The notes under the pieces were generated by a model. That model worked only from the letters and a program-made list of their open reading frames with translations, was not told the DNA's origin and searched no databases. A DNA stretch of 64,000 nucleotides from Candidatus Gastranaerophilales bacterium. Its GTDB lineage: Bacteria > Cyanobacteriota > Vampirovibrionia > Gastranaerophilales > Gastranaerophilaceae. Below, piece by piece: positions 9,059 through 18,085 of the stretch. The position numbers and the translations under genes are program-made. Every line of letters starts with the position of its first letter. Position 1 is the stretch's first letter. The stretch is taken from the NCBI GenBank assembly GCA_944323655.1, contig CALUTL010000001.1:278320-342319 (forward strand), read 5' to 3'.

Positions 9059-10969
9059 TTATAATGTATCCTGCTCGCTTATTGCATCCTCATTATCTGT
9101 AATAATTTTAGGTGTAATCATTATAATCATTTCTTCTTTGGTTTTCTCTGTGTTTGTACTTCTGAAGATGGCTCCTATATATGGAATATCACCTAAGAAC
9201 GGAATTTTTGCGATATTTTTGGTTTCTTCATCTCTTATCATACCGCCGATAATTAAAGTTTCACCATCTTTTATACGTACACCTTTCAATTCTAAGTTAC
9301 GTCTTTGTAATAATGTTGCTGCAAGTTCCTGCTCGCCGTCATCATTATATGTATACTCACGACCGCTGATTGTTGCATAATCAGGGTTGATGTCTAATGT
9401 TACATAACCGTCAGGGCTTATGAACGGTGTCAAAGTAACTTTTATACCGTTATCATCACCGATTTCATAATCTTTTTGTGAAGTTGCATTGTTTACACCT
9501 TGTACAATCTGAGAGGTTACTGTTTTTACGTAATCTGAAGTCAAGTCAATCGTTGCTTCCTGACCGTTTGTAACCAAAATTCTCGGATTTGCTACAATTC
9601 GTCCTTTTCTGCTTTCTATAATATAGTTGATAGTCCATGATAATGACATTGCAGGGTACTGCCCTTTGGGGTTCCTATTTTTATCCTCTACCCAATCCGT
9701 AACCTTATTGCCATTATGATCAATGAAATAAACTGGTTGAGTACTTGTACCGGTTTCACTTGAGAATGAAGCTTTCAGGTTTTTACTTATAAAATTCCAA
9801 GTGTTGTCAAATGTTTTACTTCCTGCCTCATTAAGTTCTATAATTGAAATTTCGAGGTATGCTTGAGGTTCTTTAATATCGTTTTTCTTAATAAAGTCTT
9901 CAATCATACCAAATTGAGCATCTGTTGCACCCATTACATTTATAGTACCCAGCCCTTGAGAATATGAAACCTCAAGTGCCAAAAGCGGTAATGAAGCAAA
10001 ATCAACTGATCCGCCTCCGCCTCTGCTGCTTGTCTGCATATCAGAAGTGTAACCGCAAGCAATCTGGCCACCACCTATTGACAAACCTTTCTCGCCTGAT
10101 GCTGCACCCGTAATCTGACCTATATCTCCTTTTTTAGCTGAATCTATGTCAATAATTGTCGGCAATAGCTGAGTACATATCATTTCTGCCATTACATCAG
10201 GAGTTACGTGGTTAACCTTGTACGTTCTGAATACAGGTTTTGTATCAAACTGAGCTACGATCTTTTTAGCCATTTCAGCATCACTTTTTGTTCCGAAAAT
10301 CAAAATCTCATTTTTACGCGGATTGGTTGTTGCTACATAAGAACCAGATAATCCGGGCTTTTTCAATCCAAATATATTCTGATTTAAAAAGCTTGCCATC
10401 GGCATTGCGTCTATGTATTTTACAGGAATAGCTATCATTTCTTTCATGTTTATCGTAGAACCGCCCGGCTCTGAATATACAATCAAAGTATTGTTATCAA
10501 CTAGATAGAATAGCTGGTTCATTTCCATAATAAGATCAAAAGCATCATTTATCGGATAATCTACCAAATCCATGGTTACTGAACCCGATACATCTTGAGC
10601 AAATATGACATTTAAGCCTGCTTTGTCTGCAAACATTCTTATTACCTGAGATACATCCGAATCTCTTAAACTCAATGTAACAGGTATATTCTTATCAGTA
10701 AGAGAAATATCCCCACGAAGTTTTATAGTTTCCGTAGGCTTATGCACATCGCCGCTTTCGTATGAAGCGCCCGAAAAAACATCCCGAGCGACCGAAGATG
10801 AGTTAAATCCTCTAATTCCACTCATATCTTCTGCCAGCAAAATCCCGTTTGCACTATCCTCTATATAATCGGAAATTCCGTAAGCCAACACCGGCAACGA
10901 ACAATTTGTTAACGTAAACGCTAACAACATTGAACCTGCTAAAACTTTCTTCATTACTTTATTTTTCAT
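9059..10969 (-). CDS. pilQ: Outer-membrane secretin PilQ/GspD
   Basis: 636 residues forming the outer-membrane pore of the pilus system. It has a signal peptide (residues 1-30, LAGSMLLAFTLTNCSLPVLA), an STN/N0 domain around 105-165 (VSQVIRMFADKAGLNVIF), an N1-type domain around 170-240, and a C-terminal secretin barrel from about 440 with the typical GETLIIGGMIRDEE and IPFLGDIPYIGAIFR. No AMIN domain is seen, unlike many PilQ proteins. The Gly-rich insert near 300 is unusual. It is followed by pilB 19 bp on and preceded by the PilP-like lipoprotein, which supports a pilus rather than a type II secretion role. Confidence 0.92.
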   Translation of the reverse strand: MKNKVMKKVLAGSMLLAFTLTNCSLPVLAYGISDYIEDSANGILLAEDMSGIRGFNSSSVARDVFSGASYESGDVHKPTETIKLRGDISLTDKNIPVTLSLRDSDVSQVIRMFADKAGLNVIFAQDVSGSVTMDLVDYPINDAFDLIMEMNQLFYLVDNNTLIVYSEPGGSTINMKEMIAIPVKYIDAMPMASFLNQNIFGLKKPGLSGSYVATTNPRKNEILIFGTKSDAEMAKKIVAQFDTKPVFRTYKVNHVTPDVMAEMICTQLLPTIIDIDSAKKGDIGQITGAASGEKGLSIGGGQIACGYTSDMQTSSRGGGGSVDFASLPLLALEVSYSQGLGTINVMGATDAQFGMIEDFIKKNDIKEPQAYLEISIIELNEAGSKTFDNTWNFISKNLKASFSSETGTSTQPVYFIDHNGNKVTDWVEDKNRNPKGQYPAMSLSWTINYIIESRKGRIVANPRILVTNGQEATIDLTSDYVKTVTSQIVQGVNNATSQKDYEIGDDNGIKVTLTPFISPDGYVTLDINPDYATISGREYTYNDDGEQELAATLLQRRNLELKGVRIKDGETLIIGGMIRDEETKNIAKIPFLGDIPYIGAIFRSTNTEKTKEEMIIMITPKIITDNEDAISEQDTL

Positions 10970-10990
10970 ATCTGCTCCTGCTTATTTAAC

Positions 10991-11761
10991 TTATTTTTTA
11001 CTGCCGCCAAATTTGTTTTCCAAATTTGATATCGTGTTGTAATTAATACCATCCGTAACCAAAAGCTGTCCTACACCTGCTTGATAGACATTACTACCCA
11101 GCTGTACAGTCACTACTGTTGGCTGTATTGATAAAACTTTGTACCCGTTTACCACATCACCCGATCTCACAAGATAATCCGAACTCTCTATATTCAAAAT
11201 CGCCGAAGGACTATCCTTATCGTACATTATACCTGAAACCTTTGTGGTAAGTATTTTGGAAGCATCAGAATCAGAATTTGCAGACTTTGGCGGATCTACC
11301 AAATCATATTCTAATTTTGCCCTTTCCAAATTTATGCTTTTATTGGATTCTTCAGCTTTTTTAGCTTCGTTATACGGTAAAAACGGATCTGAACGACCAG
11401 AATCTTCTACGGTTACTAAAACCATTTTATCATCCTGAGAGGCTATAACATCAACATCATCGCCTTCTCCCTCTGCTTCTTTTTTCTTATTTGATGCTTT
11501 ATTTGGTTTTTCAGCAGCCTTGCCAGCTTCTACATCAATGACATCCGAACTCATTTCCGGACCTTGATCCTGCACCGAAGCTTCATTTACTCCGGATTCC
11601 GGCATCGGAGCATTCGCTGATATATCTGAATTTCCGCCGCCTCCCGTACATCCTGCTGCTGCAAACACTAGCATTGCCAAAAATACTGCTACAACCAGCA
11701 TTCCGACTCTGTTTACCCGGAAAATTCCCATCTCTTCCATCTTTTCATTCAATTTATCCAT
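10991..11761 (-). CDS. PilP-like pilus lipoprotein
   Basis: About 256 residues from the chosen ATG at 11761. The open frame continues to an ATG at 11809, but a TATAAT lies only 5 bp upstream of that codon on the coding strand, so it is probably too close to the promoter. A hydrophobic segment (MLVVAVFLAMLVFAAAGC) ends in a lipobox-like AAGC, so the protein is probably lipidated. A low-complexity acidic linker follows, then DPFLPYNEA and a domain with SGIMYDKDSPSAILNIE and VRSGDVVNGYKVLSI, which matches the PilP/GspC homology-region fold. PilP bridges the PilMNO complex and the secretin. The gene lies just upstream of pilQ. The exact start is uncertain. Confidence 0.75.
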   Translation of the reverse strand: MDKLNEKMEEMGIFRVNRVGMLVVAVFLAMLVFAAAGCTGGGGNSDISANAPMPESGVNEASVQDQGPEMSSDVIDVEAGKAAEKPNKASNKKKEAEGEGDDVDVIASQDDKMVLVTVEDSGRSDPFLPYNEAKKAEESNKSINLERAKLEYDLVDPPKSANSDSDASKILTTKVSGIMYDKDSPSAILNIESSDYLVRSGDVVNGYKVLSIQPTVVTVQLGSNVYQAGVGQLLVTDGINYNTISNLENKFGGSKK

Positions 11762-11971
11762 AAAAGTCTTAATCACTCGCCACCTGTTACTTGTTCTCGT
11801 TCTACACATATTGATTATATTAAAATTAATAAATTAAAGTATCAGTTATTTAATGTATTTAATTCTAATAACGCTCCCAGTTTAAACGAATTTTACAATC
11901 TGCTTATTTTAGTTTAACACATTTCAATATTTAGTGCAAAATTGGTTACAAGTGTTAAGGATTTGTAAAAT

Positions 11972-12829
11972 TTATTGAAAATTATTAGTAATAGTATGAA
12001 TATATTCAAGGATTTTATCGAAATAATTCAAATCCACATTCCCGTCAAGAATAAAATCTGCATAATTTCTGCCGGGCTGAACATATTTTTGACCCGCTTC
12101 AAAAATATAATTCCATTGTTTTTTAGCATTTTCAGCAGTTTGATTTCTCTCCTGCGTTGCTCTTCTCATAAAACGTCTGCGTCTGATTTCATTTTCGGTT
12201 TCTATGTAAATCTTAACATCAAAAACATCCTTAACTTCTTCATACATCGTTGCAATTCCTTCAACAACGATAAGCTTATCGGATTTAACCTCCAAAGCTT
12301 CGGGAATTGAAACTCCGGTACCGTTAGGAACATATCTTGGGGCTTTTATATTTTTACCTTCGGAAAGACTTAACAAATCTTTTCTCAAAAGAGAAAGCTG
12401 AAAATTTTCGGGCGCATCTATGTCGTAACCGTTATCACGAACATTATCAAAACTTCCGTATTTTTTAATCAATTCCGAAATATCGTTAAAATAATTATCG
12501 GTACTCAAAACTGAAACAGGCATTGAAAGCTGTTCTATAAGATTTTTAATTTCGTGGCAAATTGTAGACTTTCCGGAGGCCGACTCACCCGTAATCCCGA
12601 TTAATATGCGTTTATGAGGATTTGTTATTAACCTTCTTGTAAAGTGACCGATAAACGAAGGATTTATTTCCTTAAAAAGCGGGGTTGAGCTTTTGCGGTC
12701 ATACGCAAATATCTGCTTGAATTTTGTTTGCAGATAAAATGCCAGAAGTTCGCGTCCTGTCCTTGAATTGAAGTCAGGCTTCAAAATCTTATCTTTTGAA
12801 TTTAATTCTTTATCAATTAACAATTGCAT
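11972..12829 (-). CDS. Uridine kinase-like P-loop kinase
   Basis: 285 residues with Walker A GITGESASGKST at about 76-87, the substrate-binding TDNYFNDISEL, and IVVEGIATMYEE as Walker-B-like region. IRRRRFMRRATQERNQT resembles the lid of uridine/cytidine kinases and phosphoribulokinase-type enzymes. The N-terminal about 70 residues are extra relative to standard Udk (about 210 residues). Pyrimidine nucleoside salvage is the likeliest role; a related nucleoside or pantothenate-type kinase cannot be excluded. It is a stand-alone minus-strand gene. Confidence 0.78.
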   Translation of the reverse strand: MQLLIDKELNSKDKILKPDFNSRTGRELLAFYLQTKFKQIFAYDRKSSTPLFKEINPSFIGHFTRRLITNPHKRILIGITGESASGKSTICHEIKNLIEQLSMPVSVLSTDNYFNDISELIKKYGSFDNVRDNGYDIDAPENFQLSLLRKDLLSLSEGKNIKAPRYVPNGTGVSIPEALEVKSDKLIVVEGIATMYEEVKDVFDVKIYIETENEIRRRRFMRRATQERNQTAENAKKQWNYIFEAGQKYVQPGRNYADFILDGNVDLNYFDKILEYIHTITNNFQ

Positions 12830-12891
12830 ATAAAATTCCGATGAATATTATTATGCATTATATAATACCTAAGAAAATATTTTTTTGCTAG

Positions 12892-12913
12892 TGTAAAATA
12901 AAATTGTTTTACA
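12892..12913. repeat. Inverted repeat in the 12830-13044 divergent intergenic region
   Basis: TGTAAAA (12892-12898) and TTTTACA (12907-12913) form a perfect 7-bp inverted repeat with an 8-bp centre between the divergent kinase and metallopeptidase genes. It could be an operator. No convincing sigma-70 promoter was identified in the rest of this 215-bp gap. Confidence 0.3.
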
Positions 12914-13044
12914 ATTCGGTTGACTTTTTCAAACCCCTTATAAATGCTTGATTTCAAACATTACGTAATCTTTACAAAATTTTACTTAAGTTTTTATGAT
13001 ATTAACCGATTAAAACAATAAGTAAATACATAAAGGTTAGTAAT

Positions 13045-14955
13045 ATGGAGAATTACAAAAACGGGATCAAACCTAATTTTGATTTAATCAAATCCGGAAT
13101 ACTAATAAATAATGACGAAGCTTTTTTAAAAAGTTTCGGTGACGAATACGGAATCTTCACTGATGAAGGGATTAAGCTGCTGAAAAAAGAGCTTTCGGTA
13201 TTTGCTGCAAAAGACGGGAATGCCGAAGAACTTTCGGAAGAAGAATCCATTGATTTTTATAACAAACTTATGAAGGCTTCCGATAAAGATTTTGAGGAAG
13301 TAAAAACTTTTGAAAAAGGTGAAAACCCTGTTTTCAAATGGCTTAAGAAACTTAATCGCCAAAAGAAAATGCAGCAGGATTTAGAATCAACCTTAGGCAA
13401 AAAATATTCGTTTGATGAAATTAAATTTTTTATAAATTTTACTGACGAAGAGTTTAAATTAGCAAAAGAGCTTCTTCAGGCTGATAAAACAAATAGTTAT
13501 GAACTTTTGGATATACACACATTAATAAAAGACAACGGAGAAAAAAACTTTGACAGAGTAAAAGAACTTATGGGTTTTGAGGGGCGCGCAAGAAGTATTT
13601 TCCCGACATACCTTAATAAAATTTCTGCACTTGATGACGAAAAATTTGCGCGGGCAAAAGAACTTTTAAAAATCGAAAACAGAGGCTTGCAATTAAGCGG
13701 AAAAGAGCTTTATATGCTCTCACATCTGGACAAAGAAGAAATCGACAGAATTCTGCAAAAAAATCCAAACACAGATATTGACTGTATAAATTCTCATCTG
13801 GTTAAAATTAAAGATCCTTTTACTGATAATAAAGAAGGGGAAGAACGTTATCTTGTTTTTGATACTGAAACAGGCAAAATATCAGAAACAATACAATACA
13901 AAAAGATTTCAGAAGAAATTTCAGCAAAAATTATAGAAAACAAAACAAACAATATCAGACAAACCATTAAATTTTACAGCGAAACGAATTTAAAGTTTGA
14001 AGACAGCATTGAAAGATTAGATGAATCAGGAAATCTTATATCTAAAGAAACACTAATTATAGATAAAAACGGCGCCACCAACTCAAGTATAACTGATAAA
14101 AACAGCAAACAACGCCCCCTACAATGGAGTTCAAAAGACACAGAGGATGGGAATAAGGTTATCCAACGGAATTTCACCTCCCCTGACGGCACCAAAAGCG
14201 AATATTATTGGGAACAGTCGCCGGAAGGATTCTACATCAGCTCTTACAAAATAACCGACAAAGACGGGAAAATTTTACTGAATCAAGAAAGAACCTTCCA
14301 ATCGGTAGACGGAAACCCGAACAAATTTATATCATCCTGCAATGATAAAGTTTATGAGATTGAATATCTCGGAAACACAGTAAAAATAACCGACAAAAAA
14401 GAAAATAAAATCACAACTCTTGATTTATCGAAGATTACCGACACAAATAACAAAGACATAATGAATGCAATAAAAAGATTGTCAGGAGATGCGCTGATAG
14501 ACATAGCAGAACGCGGAATAAAAAATATCGGCATAGATGATTTTGGCGGATGTTGGTCGCAATATGAAAGGACATTAGATATCCCATCAATGGAATTTGC
14601 CGCTGACGAAACCGAACAAATGGGTGTACTAATGCACGAATTCGGGCATTTTTTGGATACCGAAATGAATGGCAGCGACTTTGGAGAACTTTCAAATGAT
14701 CAGGAATTTCTGAAAATATATAACGAAGAACTTGAAAACTTCAAGAAAAATTCAACTTCCCAAATGCAAATATATGTTGATTATTTTACGGATCACGACG
14801 GAGACAAGATTTCAGCGACAGCAGAAACGATTGCGGAAAGTAATAAAATATTAACGACTTCTCACACCGAAACCCGAACATACTTTTTACAACAGAATTT
14901 TCCGAGAAGCATTGCGAAAATAGCCGAATTACTTGAACAACAGAAAAACAAATAA
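13045..14955 (+). CDS. Putative HEFGH zinc metallopeptidase (anthrax lethal factor-like C-terminus)
   Basis: 636 residues, no signal peptide. The first about 270 residues are helical and charged. Residues about 300-450 contain short beta repeats similar to the protein at 4257-4874. The C-terminal 150 residues carry a zincin motif H531-EFG-H535 in LMHEFGHFLDTEM and a downstream AETIAE (593-598) that could supply the third metal ligand. This order, plus a following FLQQNFP, resembles the anthrax toxin lethal factor-like (ATLF) fold. Peptidase activity, target and delivery are unknown. A good AAAGG ribosome site precedes the ATG. The gene is first in a row of lineage-specific genes reaching 19.1 kb. 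Confidence 0.65.
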   Translation: MENYKNGIKPNFDLIKSGILINNDEAFLKSFGDEYGIFTDEGIKLLKKELSVFAAKDGNAEELSEEESIDFYNKLMKASDKDFEEVKTFEKGENPVFKWLKKLNRQKKMQQDLESTLGKKYSFDEIKFFINFTDEEFKLAKELLQADKTNSYELLDIHTLIKDNGEKNFDRVKELMGFEGRARSIFPTYLNKISALDDEKFARAKELLKIENRGLQLSGKELYMLSHLDKEEIDRILQKNPNTDIDCINSHLVKIKDPFTDNKEGEERYLVFDTETGKISETIQYKKISEEISAKIIENKTNNIRQTIKFYSETNLKFEDSIERLDESGNLISKETLIIDKNGATNSSITDKNSKQRPLQWSSKDTEDGNKVIQRNFTSPDGTKSEYYWEQSPEGFYISSYKITDKDGKILLNQERTFQSVDGNPNKFISSCNDKVYEIEYLGNTVKITDKKENKITTLDLSKITDTNNKDIMNAIKRLSGDALIDIAERGIKNIGIDDFGGCWSQYERTLDIPSMEFAADETEQMGVLMHEFGHFLDTEMNGSDFGELSNDQEFLKIYNEELENFKKNSTSQMQIYVDYFTDHDGDKISATAETIAESNKILTTSHTETRTYFLQQNFPRSIAKIAELLEQQKNK

Positions 14956-15024
14956 TTTTAATCTTTCTAAAATAATTATAAAACCGGACAATTAATTTTT
15001 ATTTTTACTTAAATTAACAAAAAA

Positions 15025-15053
15025 TTGACATCCGATTATGGTTATTTTAGTCT
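15025..15053 (+). promoter_or_regulatory. Candidate sigma-70 promoter of the 15.0-17.4 kb gene row
   Basis: A perfect TTGACA at 15025-15030, then 17 bp, then a weak TAGTCT at 15048-15053. It would start transcription about 10 bases before the 39-codon ORF at 15069. The poor -10 element keeps confidence low. Confidence 0.35.
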
Positions 15054-15068
15054 GGAGAGAGAGAGGAA

Positions 15069-15188
15069 ATGGAGTGGATATCTCCAGCTGTAGCCGCAGC
15101 CGTAAAAGCCGGAACACTCGGAAAAAGACCATCTCCACGTGCTTTTTGGAGAGGAAATAATTTTTCTAAGTGTCCCCTCGTAAAGTAA
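15069..15188 (+). CDS. Small ORF, 39 residues, unknown
   Basis: ATG 15069 to TAA 15186-15188, 39 codons, preceded by a purine-rich GGAGAGAGAGAGG that could serve as ribosome site. The peptide starts MEWISPAVAAAVKAGTLGK and ends FSKCPLVK. It is basic, with an Ala-rich helix at the start. It lies 43 bp upstream of the CPHG/CPIC gene, in the same direction, so it could be a co-transcribed small protein or a translated leader. No family is known to me. Without codon or conservation data it remains a candidate. Confidence 0.4.
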   Translation: MEWISPAVAAAVKAGTLGKRPSPRAFWRGNNFSKCPLVK

Positions 15189-15231
15189 GGAATTACAGAA
15201 CAGAAGAAGTTCCAAACGAGAGGATTTTTTA

Positions 15232-15936
15232 ATGCAACTTGCAGCGATGCAAACAACAACACTAAAAGCCGGCACATGCCCGCACGGACTGCCGCTGGGA
15301 GCTTGCCCGATTTGTAACGGAATGGGCGGAGGCGGCGGTATGAGAAAAGCCGACTTTTCAGCAAAACCCGGTGAAATGAGCTGGAACGAGTGCGCCGCAA
15401 TCGGGGCATTTTTAAAAGCACAGGCAAATGCAAGAGCGCAAAGACAGCAGGATGCACAGAATTATGCGCTTCAAATGCAAAACTTCCAAAACACAATGGA
15501 AGCAGCAAGAGGAAGAATGGCAGAACTTGCAACCTTTTTCAAAGGAAACATGCCGGCAATTATCGCAAAACCTGCGGTATTTATACTTAACACGGTTATA
15601 GGCGGAACCTTAAATATTATAAAAAATATACCAACCGCAATAGCAAACACCTTCCAAGTCTTAGGACAAAAATTGGCGGATATTTCAGATAAATTAACGG
15701 CAATGATGGGTGAACTAAAAGCCGCCATAAACAAAAAAATTTCCGAAACCTTCAACGAACTTAAGAAAAAAGTAAAATCACTGTTTGGAATATTCCAACC
15801 ACTAGACGCCGACAACGACGAAAAACAAATTGATGAAACAAAAAAAACTTTTGAATTAAGAACCTTCATCCACGACTTATATAAAAAACTGACCGAAAAC
15901 GAAAAGGATTTAGAAGACAATGAACGTCAACAATAA
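15232..15936 (+). CDS. CPHG..CPIC motif protein, unknown function
   Basis: 234 residues. Near the N-terminus it has CPHGLPLGACPICNGMGGGG, four potential metal ligands (two Cys-containing knuckles plus His), followed by a long helical and coiled-coil region (about 60-230) with an amphipathic or hydrophobic patch around 110-145 (AIIAKPAVFILNTVIGG). I recall this Cys motif in many Gastranaerophilales proteins of unknown role. The ribosome site GAGAGGA precedes ATG 15232. Its 3' end overlaps the next gene by 17 bases, so the two are translationally coupled. Zinc binding and membrane association are inferences. Confidence 0.65.
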   Translation: MQLAAMQTTTLKAGTCPHGLPLGACPICNGMGGGGGMRKADFSAKPGEMSWNECAAIGAFLKAQANARAQRQQDAQNYALQMQNFQNTMEAARGRMAELATFFKGNMPAIIAKPAVFILNTVIGGTLNIIKNIPTAIANTFQVLGQKLADISDKLTAMMGELKAAINKKISETFNELKKKVKSLFGIFQPLDADNDEKQIDETKKTFELRTFIHDLYKKLTENEKDLEDNERQQ

Positions 15937-17428
15937 CACATTTCACGATAATGAGACTCTTCGCCAGCAAAAGAACCTGACCAGAGCGCAAAGAAGGACA
16001 AACTCCGATACCAAAGAAGGCGTCCTTGTCAATCAGTTTATAAAAGATACCGACACAAGTAAACCCCTGACGCTTAATGAAACGATGGATACCCTTGTAA
16101 TATCAAAGAACACCCAAATGCCGAACAAACTATACGAAAAAGATATTCAAGGCGAAAAAAGTCTTCTTCCGATAAGCGGGATAGCCCTAGGCGTAATGGG
16201 AGTAATAGCTGGGATTACGGCATTTATACACCACAGTGCCAAAATTAACCTTAATATTGATTCCTTAAAACGAGTTCCTTCAACCCTAAGAAACGTAGCG
16301 ATTAACGATGAACCTGTTCAAGCCTTATATAGAATTGTAGAATGCCCGAACTGGAAGACAATAACGGCAGGAACCGGAGTTTTTGCTCTGACCGCAATGG
16401 CATTTATGGGCAAAACCTTCTTTGACGGATTTCGTGACGTTTGGGTTAAAAAGCGAGAAGCAGACATCCAAAAAAATCTTCAGGAAAAGCTTATTGATAT
16501 TGAAACTAAATCTTTTGCAGGCAAAATCCAAATAACTCGAAGTATGCTATCTCAAAAAGCAATAGAGCTTGGCAAATACCTAAAATACGAACCTCAAAAA
16601 CGCAAAACTCCCGATGAAACCTTTAAAGCCATTATGTTCAAAGGCAAAGAAGAGGAAGATTCAAAAACTTCTTCAAATAATAAACATGATAATAATATTA
16701 ATTATATATTAATGGGACTTGCGACATTTGCCGGAATAGTCGGACTTGGGTTTATATCACTCAAAAACCTTACAAAAAGCAAAGGAAACATCAACGATTT
16801 TATAACTCAAACAGGGGCGGAAATTAAAAAAGTAGTATTAAATTCTACAAAAGACAACGAAAAACAGACAATGGCGGACTTAAAGAACCTGTTTAAGTCG
16901 ATAGAACCCTCAGAACAGCAGATAAGAGAATATCTTAAAGACCTCAAACTTGAAAACAAAGAGGACTTTATTCAATCCGTTTTAAAAGATTTAAAGCGCT
17001 CTACGGTAGATGCAAACCCAAGCTGCGGAGGCGGTTCAACCCCGAAAGTCACGTTCTATTCCCACGTGGATGATTTCAGAGCATTCTTTTATAATTACCT
17101 GCTTGATACGGATAACAAGCAATTTAAAGCCCTTTTCTTCGGGACAACGGGGCTTGCTGCTGTCGGATACGGCGGAAAACTTGTCGGAGAAGCGATAAAA
17201 GATGTTCAAGTTAAAAAACTTAACGCAGAAACCGAAGTTAATTTGCAGCAACGTCTGGTTTCGACAGAATTAAGAAACTTCAAATCCAAAAAAGACGCTG
17301 CGATTCAGCCTTTAATGGACGAATTTTACAAACAGGCAAAAGCAGGCAAGCCCAAAGAAGAACTGAAAACAATGGCAGAAAACATTCTTCTTGAAATCAA
17401 AAACGGCCCGCCGTTTGTATATTCATAG
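15920..17428 (+). CDS. Membrane protein with internal duplication, unknown function
   Basis: 502 residues. Four hydrophobic segments come in two pairs: around 77-100 (ISGIALGVMGVIAGITAFI) and 143-165, then around 258-280 (YILMGLATFAGIVGLGFISL) and 395-415. After the second member of each pair comes a similar charged helix: DVWVKKREADIQKNLQEKL in the first half and DVQVKKLNAETEVNLQQRL in the second. The protein therefore looks like two copies of one module, TM-linker-TM-coiled helix, separated by a variable region. It overlaps the CPHG/CPIC gene, so the two products probably act together. No known family recognised. Confidence 0.65.
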   Translation: MNVNNNTFHDNETLRQQKNLTRAQRRTNSDTKEGVLVNQFIKDTDTSKPLTLNETMDTLVISKNTQMPNKLYEKDIQGEKSLLPISGIALGVMGVIAGITAFIHHSAKINLNIDSLKRVPSTLRNVAINDEPVQALYRIVECPNWKTITAGTGVFALTAMAFMGKTFFDGFRDVWVKKREADIQKNLQEKLIDIETKSFAGKIQITRSMLSQKAIELGKYLKYEPQKRKTPDETFKAIMFKGKEEEDSKTSSNNKHDNNINYILMGLATFAGIVGLGFISLKNLTKSKGNINDFITQTGAEIKKVVLNSTKDNEKQTMADLKNLFKSIEPSEQQIREYLKDLKLENKEDFIQSVLKDLKRSTVDANPSCGGGSTPKVTFYSHVDDFRAFFYNYLLDTDNKQFKALFFGTTGLAAVGYGGKLVGEAIKDVQVKKLNAETEVNLQQRLVSTELRNFKSKKDAAIQPLMDEFYKQAKAGKPKEELKTMAENILLEIKNGPPFVYS

Positions 17429-17458
17429 TATAAATTCACCTTAAAAAGGATCTTAAAA

Positions 17459-17965
17459 ATGCTTCAACCGATACAACCATATATATATAATAATATGTAT
17501 CCTCAAAATTACGGTTATTCTGTTCCGCCGCAAATGCAGCCTCCGCAAACAATTCAAATGCCATCGGGGAACAGAAACCACATTCTTGTAGATCCGGTAA
17601 AAGTGGATACTTTTGTAAAACAAAAAGAAAATGCTCTTCCATATATATATAATGTACTGTCAACATCAAATGATGAAGCTGAAATTACAGAAACATTATA
17701 TATAACAGACCGCCTCATAGAAGCCGGAACCAAGGGTATAGATAAAATGTATCCGGTATTATCGCGCTTCAACGGCACAAATTCACCGAACATACAAACA
17801 TTTTTAGCGGGAATTTACAGAAAAATACAAGTTCCAGATGCCTTCGGCCCGCTTGTAGCCATGTTAATCAGGAATTCTATCACCCCGCCGCAATCAAATT
17901 TCGATCCTAATGAAGAAATCGGAGGGGCAATACTGGCGTACCTTTCAGACAGATTTAAAACCTAG
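17459..17965 (+). CDS. Unknown protein with Pro/Tyr-rich head and helical repeat body
   Basis: 168 residues. The first 40 residues are rich in Tyr, Pro, Gln and Asn (YIYNNMYPQNYGYSVPP), likely disordered. The rest is helical, and its spacing (LPYIYNVLSTSNDEAEITET, then LIEAGTKGIDKMYPVLSRF) resembles HEAT-type repeats. A ribosome site AAAAGGAT lies upstream of ATG 17459. It is 30 bp after the duplicated membrane protein, so probably in the same operon. The function is unknown. Confidence 0.6.
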   Translation: MLQPIQPYIYNNMYPQNYGYSVPPQMQPPQTIQMPSGNRNHILVDPVKVDTFVKQKENALPYIYNVLSTSNDEAEITETLYITDRLIEAGTKGIDKMYPVLSRFNGTNSPNIQTFLAGIYRKIQVPDAFGPLVAMLIRNSITPPQSNFDPNEEIGGAILAYLSDRFKT

Positions 17966-18085
17966 CTTGAATTTCAATTGTTACAATTTCTTAACATGAT
18001 TAAAACAAAAATTAAAGTTTAAAACTCATGATGTCGTAAACATGCATGTAAGTACACAAGAAAAGACGAAAGGAAACAGACAGTC

